A DNA stretch of 64,000 bases from Ottowia thiooxydans DSM 14619 (GTDB lineage Bacteria > Pseudomonadota > Gammaproteobacteria > Burkholderiales > Burkholderiaceae_C), in assembly GCF_000422885.1 (NCBI RefSeq), contig NZ_AUGX01000008.1:1-64000 (forward strand), written 5' to 3'. Shown piece by piece: positions 8,420-17,687 of the stretch. The notes beneath the pieces are model-generated. The model made no database searches. It was not told the DNA's origin and worked only from the letters and a program-made list of their open reading frames with translations. The position numbers were made by a program, and so were the translations under genes. The stretch's first letter is position 1, and every line of letters starts with the position of its first letter.

Positions 8420-8447
8420 CATATACATTCTTGAATGTATGTATAAT
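8420..8447. promoter_or_regulatory. TetR operator overlapping the efflux promoter
   Basis: A perfect inverted repeat ATACATTC-TT-GAATGTAT at 8423-8440 sits between the repressor and the pump genes. It matches the known E. coli AcrR site pattern (TACATACATT ... AATGTATGTA). A consensus -10 box TATAAT at 8442-8447, reading toward the pump, directly abuts the right arm, so binding would block transcription. Confidence 0.88.
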
Positions 8448-8589
8448 TCCGAACGTTTTCACTCGGTTATTACGCCGGTTGCTGCTAGATTTACGTGGCA
8501 GACCTGCAGTCATCCGCAATGTCTACCCAGTGCTTGCTCCACCGCGGGGCCGCACTCCCTTTTTTTCCAGAAAAGCAAGAGAAATCAAC

Positions 8590-9876
8590 ATGTCAGATAC
8601 GCGTGCCGTTCGCTATTCGTTGCCTCCGCGCCTGCTGCCTGTAGGCGCTGCCGTGCTGCTGGCCTTGTCTTTAGCCGCCTGTGGCAAGAAAGACGCCGCT
8701 CCAGCCGGGGGAGCTCCCGGCGGTGGGATGCCTCCACCTCAAGTTGGAGTGGTGACTGTTCAGCTCGGTACTGTGGGCTTGGTGACGGAGCTTCCTGGCA
8801 GGCTCGAAGCCTCCCGGGTCGCTCAAGTGCGTGCACGTGCAGCAGGCATCTTGCAGAAAAGGCTCTTCCAGGAAGGCAGCGATGTCAAAGCCGGGCAGGC
8901 GCTGTTTGCCATAGATCCCGCGCCCTACAACGCAGCCCTTCTGAGCGCGCAGGCTACAGCAGCCCGCGCCCAGGCCAACCTGTCGCAGGCCGCAGCGCTT
9001 GCCGACCGTTACAAGCCTCTGGTGGAAGCTAACGCAGTCAGCAAGCAGGAATATGCCAATGCGGTGGCCGCGCGAGCCCAGGCTGAAGCTGATGTGCAGG
9101 CTGGCCGTGCTGCCGTGGAAACCGCCCGCATCAACCTCAGTTATGCGAGGGTCACCGCACCTATTAATGGCCGCATTGGCCGCGCATTGGTCACTGAGGG
9201 CGCGCTGGTCGGCCAGGGTGAGGCTACTCAGTTGGCGGTCATCCAGCAGATCAACCCGCTGTATGTGAACGTCACGCAATCTGCTGGTGAAGTGATGAAG
9301 CTGCGTCAGGCCCTGCAAAGCGGCCAGCTGTCGCGTGCCGGCGGTGGCGAAGCTGCCAAGGTGCAAGTGATACTGGAAGACGGAAGCGTCTACGGCAGCC
9401 CCGGTAAGTTGTTGTTCTCCGATTTGTCGGTAGATCCAGCGACTGGTCAGATCAGCTTGCGTGCTGAAGTGCCCAATGCACAGGGCATGTTGCTGCCAGG
9501 CATGTATGTACGCGCACGCATTGAGCAGGCGCAAGTCAACAATGCCATCTTGCTGCCACAGCAAGCAGTCACTCGCGGCAGCAAGGGCGATTCAGTTCTG
9601 GTGGTCGCAGCCGATGGCTCGTTTGCTCCGCGCCCAGTGAAAGTGGGTGAAGCGCAAGGCAAGTCCTGGGTCATCCTGGATGGCCTCAAGGCAGGCGAGC
9701 AGGTGATCGTGGACGGCGTGATGAAGCTGATGCCAGGTGTGAAGGCCGTAAAGGCCGTGCCATGGCAAGAAGGCAAACCTGCCGCAGCTCCAGCAGCCCC
9801 GCCCGCGTCAGCCCCCCAAACCCCAGCTTCCGGCGTAGTTGCCGCGCAAGCACCGGCTTCAGCAGCTTCCAAGTAA
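8590..9876 (+). CDS. RND efflux periplasmic adaptor (AcrA/MexA family)
   Basis: A 428-residue membrane fusion protein that links the inner-membrane RND pump to the outer-membrane channel. The ATG at 8590 gives a lipoprotein signal with lipobox LAAC (Cys31), so the protein is predicted to be lipid-anchored in the periplasm; the upstream in-frame starts would spoil the signal. After a Gly/Pro linker it has the lipoyl/barrel-sandwich segments (VRARAAGILQKRLFQEGSDV and RVTAPINGRIGRALV) around an alanine-rich coiled-coil hairpin of about 60 residues. Beta-barrel and membrane-proximal domains follow, then a low-complexity Ala/Pro C-terminus. It is the first gene of the pump operon, 18 bases before the transporter gene. 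Confidence 0.95.
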   Translation: MSDTRAVRYSLPPRLLPVGAAVLLALSLAACGKKDAAPAGGAPGGGMPPPQVGVVTVQLGTVGLVTELPGRLEASRVAQVRARAAGILQKRLFQEGSDVKAGQALFAIDPAPYNAALLSAQATAARAQANLSQAAALADRYKPLVEANAVSKQEYANAVAARAQAEADVQAGRAAVETARINLSYARVTAPINGRIGRALVTEGALVGQGEATQLAVIQQINPLYVNVTQSAGEVMKLRQALQSGQLSRAGGGEAAKVQVILEDGSVYGSPGKLLFSDLSVDPATGQISLRAEVPNAQGMLLPGMYVRARIEQAQVNNAILLPQQAVTRGSKGDSVLVVAADGSFAPRPVKVGEAQGKSWVILDGLKAGEQVIVDGVMKLMPGVKAVKAVPWQEGKPAAAPAAPPASAPQTPASGVVAAQAPASAASK

Positions 9877-9894
9877 GCAGCGAGGACTCAAGGC

Positions 9895-12800
9895 ATGGCC
9901 AAGTTTTTTATTGATCGCCCCATCTTCGCATGGGTGATCGCTCTCTTCATTATGGTGATTGGGGTAACCGCAATCACCCAGCTGCCCATCTCGCAGTACC
10001 CCAAAGTGGCACCGCCCACCATCGTGCTCGCCGCCGCCTATCCTGGTGCTTCGGCAAAAACGATGGAAGACGCCGTGCTGTCGGTGATCGAGCGCGAAAT
10101 GAACGGCTCTCCTGGGCTGGCTTACATGGAGTCGGTGGCTCAGGCTGATGGCTCCGGAAGCATCACGCTGTCGTTCGAGCCAGGCACGGACGCCGATATG
10201 GCGCAGGTCGATGTTCAAAACCGACTTTCGCGCGCCACGCCTCGTCTGCCCACCACGGTGGTTCAGCAGGGTGTCCGGGTCGAAAAATCGCAATCGAACT
10301 TCTTGCTCTTCGTGATGCTGTCTTCGTCCAATGCCGATCTGGACGTGGCTCAGTTGACAGACTACGCCTCCCGCAACGTTTTGCCTGAGTTGCAACGGGT
10401 AACCGGCATTGGCCAAGTGCAGCTGTTCGGCTCCGAGCGTGCCATGCGGATCTGGGTCGACCCTGCCAAGCTGCAAAGCTTTAACCTCTCCCCGTCTGAC
10501 GTGAGCAGCGCTATTCAGGCGCAAAACGCGCAAGTGTCGGCGGGCTCGATTGGTGACTTGCCGTTGATCGCGGGACAAACCGTCGCAGCGACGGTCGTTG
10601 TGCCTGGGCAGATCAGCAGCGTAGAGCAGTTCGGCAATATCGTCTTGCGCGGCCTCGCCGATGGTAGTTCTGTACGTCTGAAAGATGTGGCGCGCATTGA
10701 GCTGGGCGCGCAGAGCTATGCCACAAGTGCGCGCCTGAACGGCGAGCCTGGTGCTGGCCTGGGTGTCATGCTCTCGCCTTCCGGCAATGCCTTGGCCTCA
10801 GCCGAAGCCATCAAGAAGCGCATGAAAGAGCTGGAGCCGTATTTCCCGGCTGGCATGCATTGGACCATTCCATACGACAGCTCCGAGTTCGTGAAGATCT
10901 CGATCAACGAAGTGGTCAAGACCTTGGTCGAAGCCATTGTGCTGGTGTTCCTGGTGATGTTCCTGTTCCTCCAGAACTGGCGCTACACGGTCATCCCAAC
11001 CATTGTGGTGCCGGTGGCACTGCTGGGTACATTTGCTGCGCTGCTGGCGTTCGGCATGTCCATCAACGTGCTGACCATGTTCGGCATGGTGCTGGTGATT
11101 GGTATCGTGGTGGATGATGCCATCGTGGTGGTTGAGAACGTGGAGCGGATCATGGCCGAGGAGGGGTTGTCACCCTTGCTTGCCACACGAAAAGCCATGA
11201 GCCAGATCTCGGGCGCCATCATCGGTGTGACGGTGGTCCTGATTGCGGTGTTCGTGCCGCTGGCGTTCTTTGCTGGATCAGTCGGTAATATTTATCGCCA
11301 GTTCTCGGCGGTCATGGCCGTGTCGATTTTCTTCTCGGCATTCATGGCGCTTTCGCTCACGCCAGCTCTCTGCGTCACCTTGCTCAAGCCAGTTGAAGCT
11401 GGGCATCACGATGAAAAGCGCGGGTTCTTCGGGTGGTTCAACCGAGGCTTCAACCGTACCGCCAAGGGCTATGAAGGCGTGGTGGCCAAACTGCTGCGTC
11501 GCTCTGGACGATTGATGCTGGTCTATCTGGCACTCGCAGCGGTCGTGGCCATCATGTACACGCGACTGCCCACCTCCTTCCTGCCTTCGGAAGATCAGGG
11601 CTATCTCATCGTGAACATGCAGTTGCCTCCCGGCGCCACCATGGAACGCACTCAGAGCGTCGTGGAGCAAATGGAGAGCTTCATGAAGAAGCAGCCAGAG
11701 GTGGCCAACGTGGTGTCCGTCTTGGGTTTCTCCTTCTCTGGTCAAGGTCAGAACGCGGCACTCGCATTCGTTCCGCTGAAGCATTGGGATGAGCGAAAAG
11801 GCCCGGAACATAGTGCTGACGCTATTGCGGGCCGTACGATGGGAGCGCTCTCGGGCGTTCGGGATGCCTTTATCTTTGCGCTGAATCCACCTCCTATTCC
11901 GGAGTTGGGCAACAGCTCCGGCTTTACCTTCCGTCTTCAAGACCGGGGTGGAAACGGTCATGATGCTCTGGTCGGTGCGCGCAATCAGATGCTGGGCATG
12001 GCTATGCAGAGCAAAGTGCTGGCGGGCGTGCGTCCTGACGGCCTCGAAGATGCGCCTCAGCTGCAGGTGGACATTGACCGCGACAAGGCCGCTGCTCAAG
12101 GCGTGAGCTTTGCCGCGATCAATAACGCGATTTCTGCGTCACTGGGCTCGGCTTACGTGAACGATTTCCCGAATGCAGGCCGTATGCAGCGCGTGGTGGT
12201 GCAAGCGGATGCTCAGGCCCGTATGGAACCGGAGGATATCCTCCGCCTGACTGCGCTCAACAGCAAAGGCCAAGCGGTACCGCTGTCCGCGTTTGCGACA
12301 ACCCGCTGGATCACCGGCCCTATGCAGACCATCCGCTACAACGGCTATCCCGCGATGCGGATTGCGGGCGGAGCTGCGCCAGGGTTCAGTACGGGCGAGG
12401 CGATGAAGGAGATGGAGACGCTGGCAGCTAAATTGCCTGCAGGCTTCGGCTTTGAGTGGACTGGTCAATCACGCGAGGAAAAGCTTGCGGGCAACCAGGC
12501 GCTGATTCTGTACGCTTTCGCCATCTTGGCGGTGCTGCTGGCGCTCGCTGCGCTGTATGAGAGCTGGTCGATCCCGCTGGCCGTGATTTTGGTGGTTCCG
12601 CTGGGCGTACTTGGCGTGTTGCTGGCCATTACCGGGCGTGGGCTCCTGAACGACGTGTACTTCCAGGTGGGTCTGATCACGATCATTGGGCTATCGGCCA
12701 AGAACGCTATTCTGATCATCGAGTTCGCCAAGGATCTGCAGGCGCAGGGCATGAGCGCGATTGAATCAGCGCTGGCTGCTGCGCACCTGCGGTTCCGCCC

Positions 12801-13161
12801 GATTGTCATGACTTCGCTGGCGTTCATTCTGGGTGTGCTGCCGTTGGCGATTGCCACCGGAGCGAGTTCTGCCAGCCAACGTGCCATCGGTACCGGCGTG
12901 ATCGGCGGCATGGTCGTGGGTACTTTCCTGGCTGTGTTCTTCGTGCCGATCTTCTTCGTGGTGGTGCGGAAAATCTTCAAGAGCAGCCCACGCGAGCGTG
13001 AACGTTATGCCGAGCATGCGGCGCAAGCGGGCATTACTCCTGAGGCCGCGCACGCCTATGTTGAAGCGGCTGAGCACGGCCTCTCCGCAGAAGAGCGGCG
13101 CGCCATGCATGAAGGTGCCGAGCCTCCAGTAGCTGGCGCCAAAAAGGACTCACATGACTAA
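9895..13161 (+). CDS. RND multidrug efflux transporter (AcrB/MexB family, HAE1)
   Basis: A 1088-residue proton-driven pump of the inner membrane. Sequence hallmarks are the N-terminal IDRPIFAWVIALFIM helix, the TM4 proton-relay pair D407-D408 in GIVVDDAIVVVENV (same numbering as AcrB) and the TM10 lysine K946 in IEFAKDLQ. There are two large periplasmic loops and about 12 membrane helices. It would extrude hydrophobic drugs through the adaptor (8590-9876) and outer-membrane factor (13154-14677). It is about 40 residues longer than AcrB because of a charged C-terminal tail (for example RERERYAEHAAQAG) after the last helix. Its stop overlaps the next gene by eight bases. Confidence 0.96.
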   Translation: MAKFFIDRPIFAWVIALFIMVIGVTAITQLPISQYPKVAPPTIVLAAAYPGASAKTMEDAVLSVIEREMNGSPGLAYMESVAQADGSGSITLSFEPGTDADMAQVDVQNRLSRATPRLPTTVVQQGVRVEKSQSNFLLFVMLSSSNADLDVAQLTDYASRNVLPELQRVTGIGQVQLFGSERAMRIWVDPAKLQSFNLSPSDVSSAIQAQNAQVSAGSIGDLPLIAGQTVAATVVVPGQISSVEQFGNIVLRGLADGSSVRLKDVARIELGAQSYATSARLNGEPGAGLGVMLSPSGNALASAEAIKKRMKELEPYFPAGMHWTIPYDSSEFVKISINEVVKTLVEAIVLVFLVMFLFLQNWRYTVIPTIVVPVALLGTFAALLAFGMSINVLTMFGMVLVIGIVVDDAIVVVENVERIMAEEGLSPLLATRKAMSQISGAIIGVTVVLIAVFVPLAFFAGSVGNIYRQFSAVMAVSIFFSAFMALSLTPALCVTLLKPVEAGHHDEKRGFFGWFNRGFNRTAKGYEGVVAKLLRRSGRLMLVYLALAAVVAIMYTRLPTSFLPSEDQGYLIVNMQLPPGATMERTQSVVEQMESFMKKQPEVANVVSVLGFSFSGQGQNAALAFVPLKHWDERKGPEHSADAIAGRTMGALSGVRDAFIFALNPPPIPELGNSSGFTFRLQDRGGNGHDALVGARNQMLGMAMQSKVLAGVRPDGLEDAPQLQVDIDRDKAAAQGVSFAAINNAISASLGSAYVNDFPNAGRMQRVVVQADAQARMEPEDILRLTALNSKGQAVPLSAFATTRWITGPMQTIRYNGYPAMRIAGGAAPGFSTGEAMKEMETLAAKLPAGFGFEWTGQSREEKLAGNQALILYAFAILAVLLALAALYESWSIPLAVILVVPLGVLGVLLAITGRGLLNDVYFQVGLITIIGLSAKNAILIIEFAKDLQAQGMSAIESALAAAHLRFRPIVMTSLAFILGVLPLAIATGASSASQRAIGTGVIGGMVVGTFLAVFFVPIFFVVVRKIFKSSPRERERYAEHAAQAGITPEAAHAYVEAAEHGLSAEERRAMHEGAEPPVAGAKKDSHD

Positions 13162-14677
13162 GTACCGTATTTCCCGCGCTAGTGGAGCAATCCGGCCGCT
13201 CACGGCACTGGCTCTGGCCAGTGTGCTGGCGGGCTGCTCGTTCATTCCTACCTACGAACGCCCTGCTGCGCCAGTGACCGCGCAATGGCCCGATACCGCA
13301 GGTGCGCAGTTGGTCGGTGGTACTGCCGCGGCAGATCTGCCGTGGCAAGAATTCGTGCATGACGTCCGTTTGCGCGAAATAATCGAGTTGGCACTGGCTA
13401 ATAACCGTGACTTGCGTGTGTCGATCCTGAATATTGAGCAAGCCCGTGCTCAGTACCAGATCCGCCGGGCTGATCAAGTGCCCACCCTGTCGGGAGCGCT
13501 TTCCGGGACGCGCCAAGCACCTAACGCAGCCGGTGGTGAGGGCGGCTCGAACGTGAGCTCTGTCTATACGCTTGGCGTGGGGATCACGGCTTGGGAGCTG
13601 GATTTCTTTGGCCGTGTGGGCGCCCTTAAGGACGCGGCCCTGGCGCAATACCTGGCCACGGAAGAAGCTCGCAAGTCGGCGCAGATCAGCTTGGTCAGCT
13701 CTGTAAGTACGGCATGGCTGGCTTTGCAAGCAGATACCGAGCTGCTGCTGCTGGCAGAGCGCACGCTCGCCTCACGAGATCAATCGTTGCGGTTGACCAA
13801 GCTGCGCTTTGACAACGGCGCGTCATCTGCACTCGACTTGCGCCAAGCCGAATCGCTCAGCGCCTCTGCGCAGGCGGCGCGGGCTCAGCAATTGCGTCTG
13901 CGTGCGCAAGATATCAACTTGCTCACCTTGCTGGTGGGTCAGGCGATTCCGGAGCGACTGATACCGGCCGTGCCAATGGTGGCGGTTGCACCGCCGTCCA
14001 ATGATTTGACTCAGGCTACGCCACCTGTCGCCCCGACGGGAGAGCTTTCCACCTTCACTGCGGTGCCGGCTGGACTGCCTTCCGACTTGCTGCTGCGCCG
14101 GCCGGATATTCGCGCTGCCGAGCAGCAACTGATCGCTGCTAACGCCAACATCGGCGCTGCGCGTGCGGCCTTCTTCCCACGCATCACCCTGACTGCCAGC
14201 GCTGGACGTGCGAGCACCACGCTGGATGGGCTGGTGAGCTCAGGCGGTGCGGGGGCCTGGTCCCTGGCTCCCAGCATTACGGTACCGATCTTCGACAGGG
14301 GCCGTAACCAGGCGAACCTGGATGTGGCCAAAGCCGGTAGAGAAATTACCGTGGCGCAGTACGAGAAAGCCATCCAAACGGCGTTTCGCGAGGCTGCCGA
14401 CGCACTGGCCGGCCGCGCCGCGCTGGGCGATCAACTGAAAGCGCTTGAGGCTCAGGCTACCGCCGAACGCGACCGCTTCCGCCTGGCGGATCTGCGCTAT
14501 CGCAACGGCATTGCCAGCTACCTGGATCTGCTGGATGCACAGCGTTCGCTCTTCTCCACAGAGCAAGCGCTGGCCCAGACGCGGCAGGCTCAGCGTACCA
14601 ACGAAGTGCAGCTCTATAAGGCACTTGGCGGAGGCTGGAGTGAGCCCGCCGCCGGTACTTCGCGCCCTGCGGGTTAA
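13154..14677 (+). CDS. RND outer-membrane channel lipoprotein (OprM/NodT family)
   Basis: A 507-residue outer-membrane factor that forms the TolC-like exit duct of the tripartite pump. It has a lipoprotein signal (lipobox LAGC) and then two OEP repeats of long helices and strands. LALANNRDLRVSILNIEQAR marks the first half and ANANIGAARAAFFPRITLTAS the second. A proline- and threonine-rich insert around residues 275-305 lies between the halves. The start overlaps the transporter stop by eight bases, so translation is probably coupled. The low-complexity C-terminus after ALGGGWSEP is typical. Confidence 0.94.
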   Translation: MTKYRISRASGAIRPLTALALASVLAGCSFIPTYERPAAPVTAQWPDTAGAQLVGGTAAADLPWQEFVHDVRLREIIELALANNRDLRVSILNIEQARAQYQIRRADQVPTLSGALSGTRQAPNAAGGEGGSNVSSVYTLGVGITAWELDFFGRVGALKDAALAQYLATEEARKSAQISLVSSVSTAWLALQADTELLLLAERTLASRDQSLRLTKLRFDNGASSALDLRQAESLSASAQAARAQQLRLRAQDINLLTLLVGQAIPERLIPAVPMVAVAPPSNDLTQATPPVAPTGELSTFTAVPAGLPSDLLLRRPDIRAAEQQLIAANANIGAARAAFFPRITLTASAGRASTTLDGLVSSGGAGAWSLAPSITVPIFDRGRNQANLDVAKAGREITVAQYEKAIQTAFREAADALAGRAALGDQLKALEAQATAERDRFRLADLRYRNGIASYLDLLDAQRSLFSTEQALAQTRQAQRTNEVQLYKALGGGWSEPAAGTSRPAG

Positions 14678-14809
14678 GAGGCCCTTGCGCGTGCGCTGAG
14701 GTGCACGCGCAAGCCGCCCTATAATCAGCGGCTTGCAGCGGAGCCGCGCATGATGACGCACGTGCTCCGCAATAGAAAACCACCACGAACTGATCCCCCC
14801 GAGGACGCC

Positions 14810-15673
14810 ATGAGCGACAACACGCACGAGGAAGCACACACTGGCCCGGTCAAGACACCCAAACAGCTATTTTGGGTCAGTTTCGCGGCATTCGTGATCC
14901 CGGTGTTTATCATCATCGGCCTCGTTTACTACGTTACTTCGGCGAACAAGCTTTCGCCTGGGGCCACAGATACTGAGCGCGCGATCGCCCAGCGTATTCA
15001 AAAAATCGGCACCGTGGAAATCCGCGATGCCAACCGCCCACTGGCTGGCGGCGAAGAGGTGTACAAGGCGCAATGCGCGGCCTGTCATGCCACTGGTCTG
15101 GCGGGTGCGCCCAAGTTCCAGGACGCCGGTCAATGGGCAGCCCGTATCGCTACCGGCCTTGACAAGCTTATTCATTCGGCGCTTGCTGGCAAAGGCGGTA
15201 TGGCGCCACAGGGCGGCGGTAACTTCACAGATGTGGAAATTGGCCGCGCCGTAGCCTACATGGCCAACGCAGCTGGTGCCAAGTTTGCTGAGCCCGCGGC
15301 TCCAGCGGCGAACGCAGCAGCCTCAGACGCAGCGCCTCAAGCCGCAGCCGCTCCAGCAGCAACGCCCGCACCCGCTGCGGTGGTGGCAGTAGCTGCCCCT
15401 GCGGCCGCTGCGGCTCCAGCAGCAGCTGGCGGTCCAGCTGTGGGCAAGGCTTTGTATGAAAGCGCTTGCGTGGTTTGCCATGCGGCAGGTGTGGCAGGTG
15501 CGCCTAAATTCGGCGACAAAGCAGGATGGGCTCCGCGTCTGGGTGTTGGCTTCGAAGAAATCCTGAAGATTGCCACCACGGGTAAAGGTGCCATGCCAGC
15601 CAAGGGTGGTACGACTGCATCTGATGCTGATTTCAGAGCTGCCGTTCAGTACATGGTGGATTCGGTTAAGTAA
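14810..15673 (+). CDS. Membrane-anchored di-heme cytochrome c5
   Basis: A 287-residue electron-transfer protein. The ATG at 14810 follows a GAGG ribosome binding site; an in-frame ATG at 14750 lacks one. One N-terminal membrane helix (about 23-44) anchors it, leaving the rest in the periplasm. Two cytochrome c domains carry heme-binding motifs C89-AA-C92-H93 and C220-VV-C223-H224, each followed by AGAPKF and a likely methionine ligand region (GGMAPQGGG, GAMPAKGG). An alanine-rich linker of about 50 residues joins them. The likely role is passing electrons to a terminal oxidase or peroxidase. It is downstream of the efflux operon but separated by 130 bases and closed by its own terminator. Confidence 0.93.
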   Translation: MSDNTHEEAHTGPVKTPKQLFWVSFAAFVIPVFIIIGLVYYVTSANKLSPGATDTERAIAQRIQKIGTVEIRDANRPLAGGEEVYKAQCAACHATGLAGAPKFQDAGQWAARIATGLDKLIHSALAGKGGMAPQGGGNFTDVEIGRAVAYMANAAGAKFAEPAAPAANAAASDAAPQAAAAPAATPAPAAVVAVAAPAAAAAPAAAGGPAVGKALYESACVVCHAAGVAGAPKFGDKAGWAPRLGVGFEEILKIATTGKGAMPAKGGTTASDADFRAAVQYMVDSVK

Positions 15674-15690
15674 TTAACCCGCCCACTTAA

Positions 15691-15718
15691 AAAAAAGCCG
15701 GTCATAGACCGGCTTTTT
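15691..15718. terminator. Bidirectional terminator between cytochrome c5 and DUF2501 genes
   Basis: Stem AAAAGCCGGTC / GACCGGCTTTT (15693-15703 and 15707-15717) with an ATA loop. A run on one side and T run on the other let it serve both converging genes. Confidence 0.92.
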
Positions 15719-15782
15719 GCATTTTCAGATCCCTTGGTCATCCACCTGCCGCGCTTTCGGGCGGCTAGGGGAGACACGCAGG

Positions 15783-16247
15783 CTAAATCAGCGACTTGGC
15801 ATTGGAGAGCACGTAGTCGCAGGCTTTGGTTTTGATCTGACTGCCCACGTTGTCGAGACTCATTGACTTGCCATCGCTGCCTTGCAGGAGGCCTTTGACT
15901 CCGGTGTCGTAGCCGGTTTGCTGTGGTTTCTGGCCGGTGACCATGCCGAGCAGTTTGTCCTTCACGCCACCAGCGGCATCGGCGCTCAGGTAGTTGTTCT
16001 TGACGCAGTACTCCAGTACCCCCGCTGCATTGCCCAGGCTGCTGCTGCCAATGCTGGGCATGGAGAGGCCCAAGCCACTTGCCAGGGCCGCAGCCGCGCC
16101 GGTTTTGGCACCATCGCCGCTGGTGCCAGAGGTGGCGTTGGACTGGTTGAGCCGGTCCTTGAGCGCATCAAGCATTTGGCTGTGAGCAAACGGGGATGCC
16201 ATTGCGGCGAACAAGGCCATGGTGGCTAGAACAACACGTTTCTTCAT
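15783..16247 (-). CDS. Exported DUF2501 (YjjA-like) protein
   Basis: A 154-residue predicted periplasmic protein. It starts with a signal peptide (MKKRVVLATMALFAAMASPFAHS). A low-complexity Ser/Gly/Ala region follows, then the conserved core AGVLEYCVKNNYLSAD with a second cysteine near KTKACDYVLSN, which marks the DUF2501 family of E. coli YjjA. The two cysteines may form a disulphide. The biological role of the family is not established. It is transcribed alone and converges on the cytochrome gene through the shared terminator. A purine-rich ribosome binding site precedes the ATG. Confidence 0.85.
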   Translation of the reverse strand: MKKRVVLATMALFAAMASPFAHSQMLDALKDRLNQSNATSGTSGDGAKTGAAAALASGLGLSMPSIGSSSLGNAAGVLEYCVKNNYLSADAAGGVKDKLLGMVTGQKPQQTGYDTGVKGLLQGSDGKSMSLDNVGSQIKTKACDYVLSNAKSLI

Positions 16248-16562
16248 AAGGACCTTTCCCGGAAAAATGTATGGATTGAGTCAGTCTAAGCTGGAAGCCG
16301 AAGACCCTGCAGCCCGAGGTACGAAAATGATCAGTAGGCGTGGGGCAATAGTTCCCGGAAAGGAGAATTTCCTTGGGTACGTGTCCTGACGCACGGTGCG
16401 CTCCAGACTGAATTTCGTAGTCTCGCAGGAGCGTTTCAGCTGTAGCCACTTATTCAGACGGGGACTACCGCCACTTGCTTTCTACGCTGTTGTATTGTCA
16501 AGCACTCGCCTGTTATTGCCACGTATTCGACATGAACCAACTTCAGTCAAGTGAGATAGCCC
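16248..16562. other. Intergenic stretch between divergent DUF2501 and DUF1275 genes
   Basis: No gene is supported. The stretch should contain the outward promoters of the two flanking genes, but I found no convincing -35/-10 pair or palindrome. Confidence 0.4.
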
Positions 16563-17318
16563 GTGCCGACTAACTATGCTCGATTTCTAGTCGGTCGTCA
16601 TCGCACCACAGCGGGCAACCGGCAATTGGGGTGGTTTCTCGCGTTTGTGGCGGGCGCTCTTAATGCTGGAGGATTCTTAGCCGTACAGCAATATACCTCG
16701 CATGTCACGGGTATGTTGTCGGCGCTCGCAGACAACTTCGCTTTGGGCTATCTCGATCTGGTGGTCGATGGAATGGTTGCCATACTTGCGTTCCTTCTAG
16801 GGGCCATATGTAGCGCCATCCTGGTTAATTTCGCTCGCCGAAAGGCAATGGCTAGTGAGTATTCGCTTCCGTTGCTCCTGGAGTCGGCACTCATCCTGTG
16901 CTTTGGTTTACTGGGTGCCCGCCTGGCATCGTTTGACGGACTGCTGATTCCTTTTACGGTTGTTCTACTGTGCTTCATCATGGGCTTGCAGAACGCGGCC
17001 ATGACCAAGCTTTCAGGAGCGGTTATTCGCACGACCCACATGACCGGTACCGTGACAGACCTTGGTATTGAGCTGGGCAAGCTGATGTATTGGAATATCG
17101 ATAGAGGCAGACCGTCTGAGCACCATGTCCGGGCCGATCGGGATCGAATTGTCGTGCTCGGAGGCCTATTGCTGGCTTTCCTGTTGGGAGGCATCTCCGG
17201 GGCTTTTGGCTTTAAGCAGGTCGGCTATGGCTTCACGGTGCCGCTTGCGGTGCTGCTTGCCCTTATTTCACTGGTGCCCGCATGGGATGACATCTGGCAT
17301 CGGAAGTCTAGGGGCTAA
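16563..17318 (+). CDS. DUF1275 (YoaK-like) membrane protein
   Basis: A 251-residue inner-membrane protein of the DUF1275 family. Family marks are the N-terminal FVAGALNAGGFLAVQQYTSH-V-TG segment, FIMGLQNAAMTKLSGAVIRT and HMTGTVTDLGIELGKL. There are about six membrane helices (near 20-40, 60-80, 95-113, 118-138, 195-213 and 220-240). The biochemical function of the family is unknown; a transporter-like role is often suggested. The start is a GTG at 16563. It is a single gene with about 370 gene-free bases on its downstream side. Confidence 0.85.
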   Translation: MPTNYARFLVGRHRTTAGNRQLGWFLAFVAGALNAGGFLAVQQYTSHVTGMLSALADNFALGYLDLVVDGMVAILAFLLGAICSAILVNFARRKAMASEYSLPLLLESALILCFGLLGARLASFDGLLIPFTVVLLCFIMGLQNAAMTKLSGAVIRTTHMTGTVTDLGIELGKLMYWNIDRGRPSEHHVRADRDRIVVLGGLLLAFLLGGISGAFGFKQVGYGFTVPLAVLLALISLVPAWDDIWHRKSRG

Positions 17319-17687
17319 AGCCTGTGTTCAATGATGGATAGCGTCAGTGGTAGAGGGGTCTCACGAAGCGCGCCGGGCAAACGCGATTTGCGGTGCCTGG
17401 CAAGCGCCAGCGTTAGAAGCGTTTCGGGAAAGCGTGTGCGACGTTCGCCTCAAAGCCGCGCCAAGCCACCATAGTGGCTTGTCGACCGACAACGCGATCA
17501 AGGGATGCCGGCGCTCGCTGAGTCCGCTGCGGGACAACCCTCATCTAATTTGGCTCATTTTCACCAGATCAGAAGTCGCCATGCGACTACGATGTGTTGC
17601 ATGCTGGCGAGCCGGATTCGGGCTTGCAATCGAAGCCGCTCCTTACTGTGAGACAGAGTGGCTTCAAACGTATCAACCAAGAAGACC
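17319..17687. other. Gene-free stretch upstream of the carboxylase operon
   Basis: No gene is supported. A perfect hairpin AAGCCAC-CATA-GTGGCTT lies at 17463-17480; it has no T run, so it is not an obvious terminator. The stretch presumably also carries the promoter of the carboxylase genes. Confidence 0.4.

Noticed and set aside
8373..8519. Longer TetR repressor starting at 8519
   Set aside because: The extension would run through the operator and promoter; the conserved family start is at 8372.
8671..9564. Long minus-strand frame opposite the periplasmic adaptor gene
   Set aside because: Antisense shadow of an unmistakable AcrA-type gene; no recognisable domain.
11278..12099. Long minus-strand frame opposite the RND transporter
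   Set aside because: High-GC antisense shadow of a clearly real gene; composition and lack of motifs do not support coding.
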